Assembly: GCF_037975245.1 (NCBI RefSeq)
Contig: NC_092578.1
Coordinates: 10,646,359-10,710,358, forward strand
Length of the DNA: 64,000 nt
Origin: Apostichopus japonicus
Lineage: Eukaryota; Echinodermata; Holothuroidea; Aspidochirotida; Stichopodidae
Direction of reading: 5' to 3'
Shown here: positions 35,205 to 50,200 of the stretch, in pieces
Layout of the letters: the number at the start of each line of letters is the position of its first letter
Numbering within the stretch: the stretch's first letter is position 1
The notes under the pieces: generated by a model
Told to the model about the DNA's origin: nothing
The model's input: the letters and a program-made list of their open reading frames with translations, nothing else
Databases searched by the model: none
Position numbers and translations under genes: made by a program

Positions 35205-38200
35205 CTGCAATGAAAAATGACAATCTTGGGGCAAATGCAAAAAATGTGTAACAAAACAACAAAGTTCTCCTATGATTACAAACTTGTTTAAAGTCTGCAT
35301 GATTCAATATATTCTCCGCCCAACCGGAATAGAATGAACTATTGAAAGTTATCAGTGGACTATAGTAGTGGTGTAGCTTTTTCATCTATATGTTATACTT
35401 CATAGGTTTATATTTTATGTTTTTTATAACACATTTAAAGAAGTCACTTAATACTTCTCTTTTTAAATACTCGAGTACAGTATCTGATTAAATGGCCTGC
35501 TATTGGAATAGTGATTAATTTTGTCATTCACTTAGGCCTCTTAAACTACTACATATAGAACACTCACAAAGGTCACAATGGGATCAAACTTGGAACAATC
35601 TGTAAATCTGAAAGATGTGCAATTAGTAGTCTTAGTTGTCCACGCCAAATAATGCTGCCCTACTATGCTAGACATGGGTACAACTGTTTAAGTTTTAATT
35701 CATGTTTGTTTTGGATATCTAGGCTTCTGCTGTAAATTAAACACAACATCTAACAACATACTTTGTGACAGAATACTATCAAAATTACTTGAGGCAATAG
35801 AATATGTAATATTTTGGGCATAAATTATGCATCACTTTCTCCGCAAATTGAGAAATGTTACATAAAAACCTACTACACAGCTTCAGATAGAGGAAAATAG
35901 TGAAGAAATGATGTTACTGTGTATTCATTCATCTTGTTAAAATTCTGGAATCTAATTGGTCCATTGTCATCATTATAGATAATGCATGGTAAAGTTGAAT
36001 ATAAGTATCTTGCCAAGGTTTATCTCGATGCCAGCTAGTTGCCTCAGCTAATACAATGCAAACAAATCAGTTCAAGTTATGGTATGGCACCCCTTGGCAA
36101 GAAGATGCCCACACTTTCTAAGAAAGCAAACTTTCAGCCTGAAGTATACATATTGTGCCATATCCCAAGCTGTATGATTTAACATAACTTCAGGTAGAGT
36201 TTAGTCAATTTTCAACTGGAATGGATGAACATTTCAGAACGCTACCGAATTCCTTGGCTCTACTAGCAAGTAATGACCAAAAAAAAACATGTCATGACAC
36301 CAAATTGTTACTTCATACTATGTATGTAAAGGATAAATAAACCACTTTTCAATTAAAAGAAGAAAATACTGCATACTCTTGAAAACCCCAACACAGTATT
36401 TTTCTCCAAGGTCAAAATATGGTTGATTGAATATGTAAACTATTTTGACTGGTTAAAACCTCCCTTAATCCAGAATTTGTTACTTTCATATCACACCTCC
36501 ATGTTGATTTATCCTTACAATGTAATTGGAATGTTTGCTTAGCTGACAGTGTTCTTTATTAAAATAATATTTCCCTCTGTGTATACATAGTTTAGATGTT
36601 ACAAATAAAATAAAAACATTTTCAGTTTAATTGTCATGATGGAATTTTTCACTTTGCTGTTGTCAGATGTGTACACAAAAGATTACCAAACTTGATCAAT
36701 TCGTACCATCACCCTAAAAAAGCTATGAAGATGTGGTTATGACCTAAAGATGCAGAGAAACTTTCCAGCAATATTGTTAGCTAACATCTTCAGTCACTGC
36801 AATATCACTTAAAATAGCCAATTTTGATGGGATTTGTTAACCAGAAAGTCAAATGACTTTATGATTCCTTGCCATTTATGAGAAGGAACTTAAGATACAA
36901 GATTTTCCAACGATCTGAATTGCTGAGCAGGGATGGCAAGTCTTGCAGAATTGATTAATTCATACCTATGCAAAGAGGGTTGAAGGTCAAAGAAAATTCA
37001 CTTCTGCATAATCAGACGTATTCTGACTGTAACCTGTAATTGACCTTTGACCTCAAGGAAAAATGTAGACATGCATTTAGCAAGGGCTATGTACATACCA
37101 AGTTTGAAGTTCAAGCAATTTCTGAAGTTATCACATTTTCAAATTTCTTAGACTTTGACATATGTTGACCTCAAACGACCTTTGACCTCCATGGAAAACA
37201 ATGGGGTTCATCTGCTCACCAAGGGCTACAAACATACCAAGTTTAAAGTTCAAGCAACTTTTACTTCTTGAGATATTGTGTTTACAGGGTTTTCAGCCTT
37301 TGACCTCTGGTGATCTAAAATGACCTTTGGCCTCCATGAAAAAAAGGATATAGTAATCTTATCACTATGGGCTAGCAGCATACCAAGTTTAAAGTTCAAC
37401 CAACTTCACTTCTTGAGATAGTGTGTTTACAAGGTTTCAGACCTTGACCTCAAATGACCTTTGACAATAGGATAGAGAACATCTTATCACTAGGGGCTAC
37501 GTACACACCAAGTTTGAAGTTCAAGCAATTTTCACTTCTTGAGCTACCGTGTTTACAAGGTTTTCATACTTTGACCTCTCTTGACCTCCATGAACACTAC
37601 AGAGATCATTTACTTACCAAGTGCTACCTACATACCAAGTTTCAAGTAGAGGCAATGTTAGGTTCTTTAGATATCGTGTTTACAAGCCAAGGCATCACAT
37701 AAACACACACACACCGCACACACACCATCACCATCGCATAGATTCCTTAGGCAAGGAATCAATATTCATCACTTATAAGGAGGTTCATATGACAAACTGT
37801 CACATTAGTCTAACTGTGAACCAAATGTCAGTCCGAACTGCCCACCTTAATCTGATCTGTTTTAAGATGCTGGATTGTGGCTTATGGTCAGAGAAATCAC
37901 TTTTAATGGTCACTTGAATCAGGAAATTTTTATTTTGCCTGTGCTAGTAATGAAACCTGAAATGAAAACTTTCTTTCCTTGTAGAATATGGACTTATCCG
38001 CTCAGAGAATTTCAAGTGTGAACAGTAACTTGGCTCCATGTTAAAATGTGTTTGTTTGCATGTACTACATATCACAGGATTTGATGTAACTGTCAGAATA
38101 TTGCAAGCCATTCTTTAGCTTCTCAGGTTCCATTGCACATCAGAAAACAAAGATCATTATGTTGAATATTTTGATCTTAGTATATATCATATATTAACCA

Positions 38201-41200
38201 TACAAGTTACATTTCTTGGTAGCTTTCAGATTGCATCTGCTGACATCACATGACCCTTTTGCCCTGTAAAAACAACTAGAAGTCTTATATCAAATAGAAG
38301 CAACTTAGGGTTGCTCAAAGCACTTTACATGTCCCAAGTTTAAGTGCCCAAGTAATAACATTTAGAGCAAATACAAGTTTAATGCTATGCTGACACTGTT
38401 CTAGCAAGTCCAATTATCTTAAATAAACCAGGTGTGAGTTCCACAAGCTAGAAGCCTTGTGTTGGAAGCTGTGATCACCACAGATCAATCATCATCATGC
38501 AAGACAATTCTTAAATAAACCAGGAGTGAGTTTCACAAGCATACCAAATCATACGGTTCCAAAAACTAATTGAATTTTGTAATTTATACACATCTTAACA
38601 GGAAGTCAATGTATTTCTTTTAGTGGTGGGAAAATGACTGTATTCTGGATCCTCTTTAGTCTGAAGAGTTTGGTTGAAGTCGCACCACAAGGAAGAGAAT
38701 TTGCATAGTTAGTCCAACAAGAAACAATAGTGAGAACCAGTTTTTCTGGCTCTCCTGACACAGATAATACATTGTGGACCTGCATGTGTAATTGACTAGT
38801 TGATCCATAGTATGATTATGTACTTGGAAAGGCTGATGTGTGGCTTGGCCACATGCCAAGTATTTGCCATCTTTGAAACATCATGTATCGAGGAATCCAG
38901 ATATCAACCTCTGCTGACCTGAATTGACATTTGTAAAAAAAATGCAGACCCTAAGAATAATGGTCTTGCATATACAAACTGTGTACAACTACAATTCTGG
39001 ACATACAGTAGCTTTTAAGATTCACACATTTTGCATTTTCTGAGGTGAGGTGGATCAACATACGATGTCACTTTTGAAGTTATTGTGGTTACATTGAAGA
39101 TTTCAAACTTTGATCTATGGATGCCTACTTTTACCTCTACTAAAAACAATAGATTTCTTACAATCATTAAGTTCATACTTATGCTAAGTATGAACTTCAT
39201 CCAAAGGTTTGCTTTAGAGTTACCATATTTACTCAGAGATTTGCCAGAGAATGCTATAGCTTACTAGGATTTTAGATCTTGTCCTCTGTTGTCCTTAAGA
39301 AATTGTTACCTCAGAATAAACAATGGAGTGCTTGTAGTCACCGAGGTGGATCTACTGTACATAAAACATAAACAGTTTATCCATGCTTTACTTTTATTGT
39401 ATTTTGCCTCGGTTGCCTTTTGACATGAAAAACAAGAAATGAAGTACGAGGCATAAACTTGATCCAAATTTCACTTTTGGGTACACCATTGTGTTTATAA
39501 GGCATTCAGACTTTGACCTTATGTTGATCTGAAATGACTATTGACATACACAATTTCAATCATAGAGAGTGATCTACATACCAAGTGGCAGTTCACACTA
39601 ACTACACTTTTTGGGATATGATGCTTACGATGGGTATGAAACTCAAATACATTAATACACACACACATGGCATTGTATCTGCAAAGATTCATTTTCAGAC
39701 AGGAATCAAAATAGAAAGCCTAGAAGCTCTGTGAATCCTTGCCTTCAAAATATTATGTGAATTCACCTGAATGATTAAGAAACTGAGTAAAATCACCTAA
39801 GTCAGAACTGGAACATCAGAAAGATCCAGCTCCCTTGACCATTGCAGAGGTATTTTCAAACTCACTTCTTTACTGAGTACTTCAATGATACTAACTGTAC
39901 ATTTCTGATGCCAAAATGTTGCAATGCTCAGCCTGGCATATCCCCTGTCTAGAATGCAATGATCAGCATGGTATATCCTGTCTAGAATGCAATGATCAGC
40001 ATGGTATATCCCGTCTAGAATGCAATGCTCAGCCTGGCATATCCCCTGTCTAGAATGCAATGATCAGCCTGGCATATCCCGTCTAGAATGCAATGCTCAG
40101 TCTGGCATATCCCGTCTAGAATGCAATGCTCAGCCTGGCATATCCCCTGTCTAGAATGAAATGCTCAGCCTGGCTTATCCCGTCTAGAATGCAATGATCA
40201 GCGTGGCATATCCCCTGTCTAGAATGCAATGCTCAGCCTGGCATATCCAGTCTAGAATGCAATGATCAGCATGGTATATCCTGTCTAGAATGCAGTGCTC
40301 AGCCTGGCATATCCCCTGTCTAAAATGCAATGCTCAGCCTGGCATATCCCCTGTCTAGAAAGCAGTGCTCAGCCTGGCATATCCCCTGTCTAGAATGCAA
40401 TGCCCAGCCTGACATATTCCCTGTCTAGAATGCAATGCTCAGCCTGGCATATCCCCTGTCTAGAATGCAGTGCTCAGACTGGCATATCCCCTGTCTAGAA
40501 TGCAGTGCTCAGCCTGGCATATCCCCTGTCTAGAATGCAGTGCTCAGCCTGGCATATCCCCTGTCTAGAATGCAGTCACATAGATGCACTCTCAGACCGT
40601 GCATAAATATTTTACTTTGTTGAGCTATTAACATTCTGCTACAACTTTTAGCCCTTTTAACAAATGTCAGGGATGAAAGAAGCAAATTGACTTTATTTAA
40701 CTCATTTTATACATTTTGATAACTTGCTAACAACAACCCTGTCCCCCAAATCAACAAGTTCATCTCTATCAATTTCTTTAGGGTTTTTGGTACATGTATA
40801 CAATGGTTATCTCTATGTCACCAAGTATGTAGATAAACTATGTAGATAACCTATGGAACCTTCTTGTACTTTGTACCAAGCTGCACTCTTCGAGTTTTCA
40901 GACTTTGACTTCTATTGACCTGAAATGACCTTTCATCTTAAATTTCCCTAGGGTTCTTGTACACACCAAGTGGATTTAAATACCAATAATGAAGTTCAAC
41001 CAAGTTGTGTAGCGTGGTGTGGTAGTGCAAATTTCCCACAACCGGTAGTGTTGCAAAATGAATCCCCATATCGTAACCACTACCGGGATTTCCTCAACAT
41101 TTTATATATGGTTCAAAGCCCTTACGAGACTCAATGTCATACATACAATGGCATAGCCTAGGTTATGTACATACTCTTACACGTACAATTATAAAAAAAA

Positions 41201-44200
41201 AAAATCCAAAATAACACGCTATATTAGGGCCTTTGTTTTAACATACACTTTCAAAAACAAAAATTTCTTAAAACTTATAAAAGTAGCCAAAGATAACTAT
41301 AAATGATATTGGGGAACCCTCCGTAATCGTAAACAAATTCATTTCATTACAGCATCAACTCTCAAGTACCATACTGCACTGTGTGTACCAGTACCATACC
41401 CTAGGCTATAATAATATACAGTCCCGGGCGAATAAAAATTTAAGCTGGATATACTCCCTACGGTTTGGCTCAAAATAAATCGTTAAAATTATTATATCAA
41501 AATGAGATGATAAACATGTGGTAAGATTTTATACATGGGGAACCTTCACAATCATCGTTTGAAGGAAGAATAAATAACAAAAACTTCAGATTAACTTTGA
41601 GGTCCCGCAACATGCTCAGCCCAAGTAACGTTAAATATTTGGTGTAGCCTAGGTCCAAATTACTACGTGAAAAGTTGATTCATTAATATATAGGTCTAGG
41701 CCAGTACATAAATTGATCAGAATGTTATTCAAATTAGGAACACAGACACCAGATATAAACCTGTTTTCTTTTCATTTCAAATAGTAACACTTAGATATTT
41801 TCATTATTACCGGGATTCCCAGGAATGATACCGAAACGAATGTAATAACCGGTTGTTTTCCCACTGGTAGTATTTACACATTGACTGTGATCGGAACTAG
41901 TCAATACCGGGATATCGGGATACACATGACTACCGGGATCCTGCACAATGCTATTTGTGTAGTATACTGAAAATTTCATGTCCAAAACTTTGCATATTGT
42001 GTTATGCATATGTGGCTGCATAAAATGACATTGCTGTTGACATGCTTGAAACTCAAATTGTGACCATTTTTTCAAACCTAATGTTTATCTATAGTTTCAC
42101 CGAAAACATTTAAACTACGATACAGTGGAACAAGAAACATCAAGTTTGTATTTTCAGACACTTTTATTACCCATTTACCAGAATAATACTGTGAATTTTA
42201 ATACATACTCAAAGTTATGGAAATTTGTCTTTGTTTCAAGCATTCTGATTCTGGTGAAATCTGCACAAACCATCAACAAATGACGTAGGTGAAGATAGAA
42301 CTAAACCACAAAGTTATTGTATACCATCTTACGTTTAAGACATGCAGACGAAACATATACATACATGCACTCACACACACAATCACCATTGCATTGATTC
42401 CTCATATCTTTGGCAAGATATCATAAAGTGAGTGCATGAAACCCATTAGAACATGATTTCATTAATTTCCAGTTCAACAATAAGTTACATCAAAACCACA
42501 TAGAGAATTGATCATGGTTTGACTAGTAAAGATTCAGTTTTGAATCATGATATGGGTATGAGTAGCAGTGCCCTACCCAAAATTTTGTTGTTTGTTTTGG
42601 CGTTCAATAGGTGGTGGGCGGAGCCTCAGCGATTGATTAACATGTGCCTTAACGTTGTAACAACTATAAAGCTAAACTGGTTTTTCCTCTCTCTGTCTCA
42701 CAGATAAGATGATGCTTAAATCCCTTTCATGTGCATATGATAGTATTACTAGGTTGTTGATTAAATATTTGTCGTTATTAGAAGTGTTTCATCATGTCGG
42801 ATGGTCTAGATTTGCCATCGATACATGAGAGTTAATATTCATTATAAACGAGACTGTCAGGTTTGCATGTAATTTACACGAGTCCTATCAGTACAAAAGT
42901 GATTTAATTCTTGATATTGTTAATAACAGTATATTATAGGCCCCCTATGAATCAGGATGCCGTAGATGTGACATTTTAGATAATTTCTTTGTACGTAATG
43001 TTGCTCAGTCACCTAGCGTTATGAATAGGCTACAGCGTGTACATTTGGTCGTTAGAACTGTCATGAGGGGTGACGTCATTGCTTAGCAACAAGAGTAGGG
43101 GATTCCCCGAAATGATCCAAAACTGCAATCACATAGAAATAAGTGTTTACGGCCCGCCAGATCGATTGTGCTGTTATGTATTGAATTATTAGAAAGAAAG
43201 AGCAGGTTTCAGTTTATTATTGTAAGAACTAGAAGTAGCCTTTGTTTATGTCAAGATAAAATCCATTCAGATGCCTTATCCAAATATGCAGTTAGGTATA
43301 ATTTGTGAGACTGCATAGTTTGTTGTTTTATTATAGAGCGATTGATTAATATGTGCCTTAACGTTATAACAACTATAAAGCTAAACTGTGTTTCCTCTCT
43401 CCGTCTCACAGTTTTACATGTAGCTTGGTGGACTGGTGCTTGGGGTCCCTGCTGCCAAAGGGGATTCAGAGATCCGGGTCTTAACAATCAGGTCTTTTGA
43501 TCCACTGCTAACTGTTACCAAATTTTAGCTTTGAGCCCTACCAATTTTTAAATTGTTCACATTCCAGCCAGTTATGACCTTAAATGACCTTTGACCTCTC
43601 ATCCTAAGACAACTTTTGAGCCCCTCACCAAGCAACTATAGTTTCAGCAATTTTCAGTGAGATCAAATTCCTGGGAGAAGCATTTAAAGGATTTCATGTT
43701 TGGATCAGCATAGATGATGGGTGGAAGGATTCACAGATATGATGATAGACTAAGAGACAAACAGTTAGACAGATGGACTGCTATGGCATAAGATTCATTG
43801 GCTGTGTCAACTGAGCTTATATAACATTTCATCTTAAATATTGTAACAAAGTTATTGTAACAAAAGCTCATTCCTAGACCTTACAAATTGCGCATAGTAG
43901 ACAACCTGGTCAAAATGATGAGTCAAGCTCTGATTCATGTGGTCAGCATATGACCATGTATAAAATGACATATCCACTCACCTCTCAACACTAGATGGAC
44001 TCACATAATTTGTTCCCAAAATATCAAATTGCTCAAGGTCATTACAATGAGATGCAATAGCTTCAATATCAGAATCTCTTGTTGTCCTATCCGGTGAACA
44101 AAAATAAGAAATGAAATGATATCAAAATGATATTGAAAACTTCCAAGTGCTTCTGGAATGAATACATCAGTTGTCATATATCGTCATAGGGAAGGATTAC

Positions 44201-47200
44201 GAAAATTCATACAGTTCATCATCGAAAACTCCTCAGCATGGTTTGTCTGTCTGAGAAAATTAAATAGATCTGCATTTCAGAATAAAAAAACTAATGATGG
44301 TATTAGGCCTGCAATCTCTATATATCCTTCTACTTGGTATATCTATTAGCTTTCTGGTCACTTCGCCAACAACCATTTCACCCAACTGCCATTTCGGCCA
44401 ACCAGCCTGGTCATTTCGCCCAACCAGCCTGGTCATTTCGCCCAACCAGCATGGTCATTTCGCCCAACCAGCATGGTCATTTCGCCCAACCAGCATGGTC
44501 ATTTCGCCCAACCTTTTTTTTTACTAATATTCAGTCAGAATAATATTACTTTTTCTATTTCACTAGTTCAATTTGATTTATTTTGGGTTATGTTACTTAG
44601 TGGTAGGTAAATAAAGTGAGGTCCGCTCGATATCGATCAGAGTCTGAGCGGTTATTTCGGGTATAATGGGAGGATTACACTACTTTAGGCATTTACGCAT
44701 ACAATGGAAGTTATATTATTATACAAACAAAGGGAATCGGTCTTCATAAAAACCTATCAAACCTAACCCGTAAAACACTGGTCCATCCTACTGACTAACA
44801 ATTCCCGAACGTTTCCTTATTAAATTGAAAAAAAAAAAAATATATAAAACCCGTCCGTAATATTGAAGTACTATATTTAATCAATGTAACCACTGTATCA
44901 ATGTAACCACATATGTAATCAATTTAACCACGACTTCAAGTTTCCTTAATATTCGGTTCGTATCCCGTAACGTTAACATTTCCCGAACGTTTACTATCAA
45001 ACCTATCACACCGAACCCCTAAAACACTGATCCATCCTCAAGTTTCCTTAATATTCAGTTCGTATCCCGTAACGTTAACACTTCCCGAACGTTTCCTTAC
45101 TAAAGTTATACAAAGTAAAGGACTTCAAGTTTCCTTAATATTCCTTAATATTCGAACGTTTACTATCAAACCTAACCCCTAAAACACTGATCAATCCTCA
45201 AGTTTCCTTAATATTCGGTAGGTATCCTGTAACGTTAACGATTCCCGAACGTTTCCTTTTGAAGTATCATATTTAATCAAGGTTGGGCGAAATGACCAGG
45301 CTGGTTGGGCGAAATGACCAGGCTGGTTGGGCAAAATGACCAGGCTGGTTGGGCGAAATGACCAGGCTGGTTGGGCGAAATGACCAGGCTGGTTGGGCGA
45401 AATGACCAGGCTGGATGGGCGAAATGGTAAGGTTGGGCGAAATGGTTGTTGGGCGAAGTGACCTGCTTCCCTACTTCCATCTATTACAGTATGCTTGCAA
45501 AGAAATCTTTAATGCACTATAATATATCACATTTCCCTGAATATAACTTTTTGTACAATATGTTTATAAAGACACAACTGACTATCAACAATCATTTACT
45601 TTCCTATTTAAGACACTAAAATGAAGGATAGGACCTGAAAAACAATAAATCTTTCTGATTTCTCATCAGAATTTGTTGCTTGGTGTCTACCTTATTGATG
45701 TAAGGAACAGTTTTTTCAACTTCTGGCAGGACTGCACCAATGTTATGAAACATTGACTCTGTGCTTGTATATGAGAGCTGCAGAGGAACGAACAAAAACC
45801 AGAAAATAAAAAGGCTTAGTGTACTCAATAGGAAAAAAAAAAAATTAAGTTACCATGTTTACAAGCAGGTGTGACATACACACACACACACTAACATGGC
45901 TGAAACCCTCAAACCATGTGGGATATCACACTCTGCAAGTTTACAGTGCATCAATTAATGTAAAACAACAATCAAAGGTCAAACTGAGAATTTGTACAAA
46001 ACAGTGTTTCATAAACTCCTACATGGTAAGCCGATGAACTTCCAAATTGGTGGTTTATGTACCTGGGCATGGAATGCAGTGCCCCCGGGACCTATGATAT
46101 CATATGGTCAATAAATACAGCATTAGCACTGTAATTAATGTATTCAATGAGAGTAACAGGAATGTGTCATACCCATGTAGAAACACCATAATTTAGAATG
46201 TTTTAGCTAATGTACAATGACAAAGGTCATGAGATCAATGAAGTTCAAGGTTTTGAGTAAACTCCAAATCAGAAGGTTCATGAATTCAACTTGGTAGGTG
46301 TATGTGTCTCCGGATTGACAACATCGTAGTACTCACATAGTTTGGGATCTGCAACTCTATGGATTGGCTACTTATTCTTCATTGTACTAATGATTTCATT
46401 TATGTTAGCACCAAGACAAGTCTTAAATATTGCTGGTGTTTGATAAGGATGAGCTACCTTCAACTTTTGTTGATAGGAAATCTGTAACAGATCCTAGGCG
46501 ATGGAAGGTAAAATAAGATGTTCACAAACCTTCACTCGCTCAACAAAGAGTTCAAACTGTCATACATTGAATTCAAATTACAACTCTTTCACTACAATGC
46601 CATATTTTTCTTCAAACTTTAAATACAATTGGTATCAGTTTCCCAAGTATTTAATATGTGAATCTTTCCACATGTTTTTCCCAAATATAAGTGACAAGAC
46701 TTACCACCATCCTATGTCTAATTCTTCCAGTTGATGGCAATTCTGAGAGAAGTAGTCAACACCTTCTGCTGTAAGACCTTTTGCTCTCCAAAAGTTCAGC
46801 GATTTCAAATTTCTGGAGAAATAGACAAGAAATAACACTTAACTCAACAATTTGGACGGGATTTGGCTTCAGATCGTTATGGGGATGGGGTTTGTAAATT
46901 CTGATGATGAATGCCAGGAAAATTTGTATACTAACCAACAATAATCTACTGAAACCATATGAATGTATGCCCTGATATTTCACAGCAGTATCAGGGTGTT
47001 GTATAGCACCTAGCTGTGATGCAGTCTCTCATATTACAGTGACTTTTGAAGACAACGTCAACAATTCTGGTGGTTGGAGAACACTTTAACCTACCCAACC
47101 ATGCCATTAATGACATGTAATTACAAGGGATTGAATCCTTAGGTAGCCGTCCTGACCTAGTATGAATCAGCAGAGAGAAACTGTGGATGCAACACCTTCG

Positions 47201-50200
47201 CACCATTCAACCTCATGCGCTCAACATTCAGGAAGGACATGACTAACTTTTCTTCTGTTTCCCCACCCCCCTCAATATCCCGTTGTCCCCCCCCCATCAC
47301 TCACTCCTCTTCTCGTATCTCACTTCCACCCTTTTATTCTCCACACTTTCTGTCTTTGTCCTTCTCTAGTTACTCCCTTCCCTTAATCCTCTCTTTTACC
47401 CTCTACAGTTTATCTCCTACCTCTTCTCTTCCCCTGCTGGTTTCTTTCTTTCTTCTCTCCATCCCTTGTCTACTAATCCCCTTACATCTACAGTATCTCT
47501 TCGTGTTAACCCTGCTCATTAACCTGTCTGAATTCTGTGTGTGTATTTGTCCCTTCTGTTACTGTTAATTGTCATTTAGCCTCTGAAGAAGATCCTGCTA
47601 GGATCCAAACGTCAGGCCAACTTACTTTTACACATTCCCTTACACAGGCTCTCAATAGTGGATAAGCAATTTGCTAACAGTTTTGTTTTATTTTGCTTGT
47701 ATTCAATGTCTAAGTATTATACTACTTCTTTCTAATGAGTTAATGCAGAGCTAGAAGACTGTTTCTGTGGTCACTACAAATACAATTTTAAAATGTTAAT
47801 AAGTTTACATTCCCCTTTTCAGGTTCTTTCAATTCTATAAATTATTGCACCCTTAGAGGTAATTTATTCATTTTCAGTTCATTTATTTTGTTTTTCTCAA
47901 TATACATACAATGTAGATTGAATATGTATGCTTTCATTCAATATATATAATTTTAATTGTACAAACAGAAAGGAAGTGGTCTAAAGGACCTTCATAGGCT
48001 TAACAAGTTAATCCACTCCCCAAAGGTAAAGAAAGAAAGATAAAAGTAAACATCTAATATCACTTACTTACAGTATTTTCCCAGAGATGAAGCTATCAGA
48101 TCAAAGTCTTGTATAGTAATAACATTTCCTACATTCAAATGCTGTAAACCTGGATTAGCTCTGGAATAAACAGAAAGATGTACCCTTTAGAATTTTAAAC
48201 AAACTGCATTATAAGGTACAGATTACCAGAATACCACAGTATGGTTCAAAACCATTGAAATTGCTTGAAAATAAGTTGTAAGTTGCAAAAGATCACACCA
48301 TCTTGCTTTTAAGCACTCTTTATTACCCACGACTATAGGCTACTGCATAGCCTAAATGTTGCACATGTTATACTCACCATTCTTCTTACTGTAGTTATAT
48401 ATTGCTCTTATACTACAGTGATGCATCCTACTTGAAATAAATAATTATTTAATGATAATTTACAGTTCACATTTCACTTATCATAAATGCTTTTCCTATA
48501 ACAATTAACACTGAAAGCATCCTAACCTGTAGCATGGTTACATGGAAAACAGTGGACTTTAATAACATGTAACTGATTCACAGTTTTCAGGGGTGTGCCA
48601 AATTAGGGGTATAGACAATACAGGTACTGTACACAAGAAAGTTACAGGCCTACAACAAGTACATACTGTACTGTATGCAAAGCAAGATGGTCCTGCTCAA
48701 ACTAGTTATCATCCCAATATTAGTAGGGGCGGGGGGGGGGGGGGGTGGAATAGGCCTTTTGGCTGCTTGTAGCAAAAACCATTTTAGCTGTTCAAAAGGC
48801 CAAACAAGTTTATCCCATTACACCTCTGTACACGCAACCATTAATACTTAAGTGCATTGCCACCACAATTATGTGGGCGTCGCTTCTTCTACCAATTTAT
48901 TAGTGCAATAGTTGCAGAGTGTACATTATTAATGCTCTGTGTACTGTAGTCTGCTCCTTAAATGCACAAAATGATACTTTCGTGTGTTGTGTCGTAGTTA
49001 CAGCTGGGTGATGTAGCTTCTGGTACACTGTCCTATGACTAAACATACAGGCTCTCAAAATGTTTGTACTACAGGCTTCACTAACTTATTAGGACGCAGA
49101 ATTGTGATTCGAACAGAGCAATATGCCCATGAATGGGGATTGGTTTCTGGACAAAATAATTTATTTTCAACTTAACTCTAACAAAAACATGTTTGTTTTG
49201 AAGAAGCAATATCAAGTAAATTATACTGATATCAGCCGATACCAATTGTGCATGCTGATATCGTTGCAGCATTACTCTCAATTATGCCAAAATTCCTCAA
49301 GATTGGAGTGAAGGAGTTCAGCAGAAAGACCAGTCTCTACTTAAATACTTTTTGCGTAATAATATAAGTTTACTGTATGTTAACTAAGTAGCTGGCTAAA
49401 CCATAAAAGAAATGTAAAAAATTAAAAGAGGTGAACTGGTGGATATTTGACTCACTGGATTATTTCTGTAAGACTGTTATCATCAATAGAAGAACGGTAA
49501 AGATCTAGACTGGTCAGCGAACTTAGGTGACTAATACAAATGTAACTGTTGTTGGCATTGAGACTTGACGAAAGATTCAATTCTGAAGCAGAGTGTAAAG
49601 AGGAAAAGACAACAGTAAACAGTAAACTGCTTATAGAGAAAAGTCATACACTTTTACAACAGATATTGTCTAAAGATTTGAAAGGGGGAAATTTAAGCTT
49701 AGGTGAAAGATATAGATTAAATCAAAATCAATAGATATTCATAAAATAAGCAAATCAGACTAGTTTCATAACAAGATGAAAGCTCTCTAAGATGAGATTA
49801 CATAAATGAAGGCATTTTGCAGTGTGGTAGTTAACTTTAGATGTGTGTAGCATTACCAAAGCATTCTGGCCAGAAATATCACACAGATGTATTAGGAACG
49901 GCTTTGACCTTAACATCCATCAAGAATATCAAATTTGCTTTTTTAGAAAATATTAGACACCCATTCAACTTGTTCTTATTGCCTACCAAACACTTTATCT
50001 TCAATTGTTAATGAACAATATACCTCCAGATGATACAATATTTTATCACAAACTTTGCCTTGTGTTGGATGTTGAGTTTTATACTTTGCAAAACCGAAAT
50101 GATGACTAACATGCTTTATGTGTTGAAGAAATTTTCACTTAAAGTATGGGATTTACCTATAAAAGTTCAGAAAACAGACTCCCTGTATGGTAACTTGTAA

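Noticed and set aside
39797-40060. Minus-strand frame with ILDRIYHADHC repeats
   Set aside because: Translation of the 35-bp minisatellite.
39918-40578. CRISPR-like regular repeat
   Set aside because: No unique spacers; units are contiguous, and the genome is eukaryotic.
44260-44543. Frames with NQPGHFAQPAWSF-type repeats
   Set aside because: Generated by the 22-bp arm repeat read in three frames.
45277-45480. Minus-strand frame with the same HFAQPAWSF repeats
   Set aside because: Reverse arm of the foldback-like element, not a gene.
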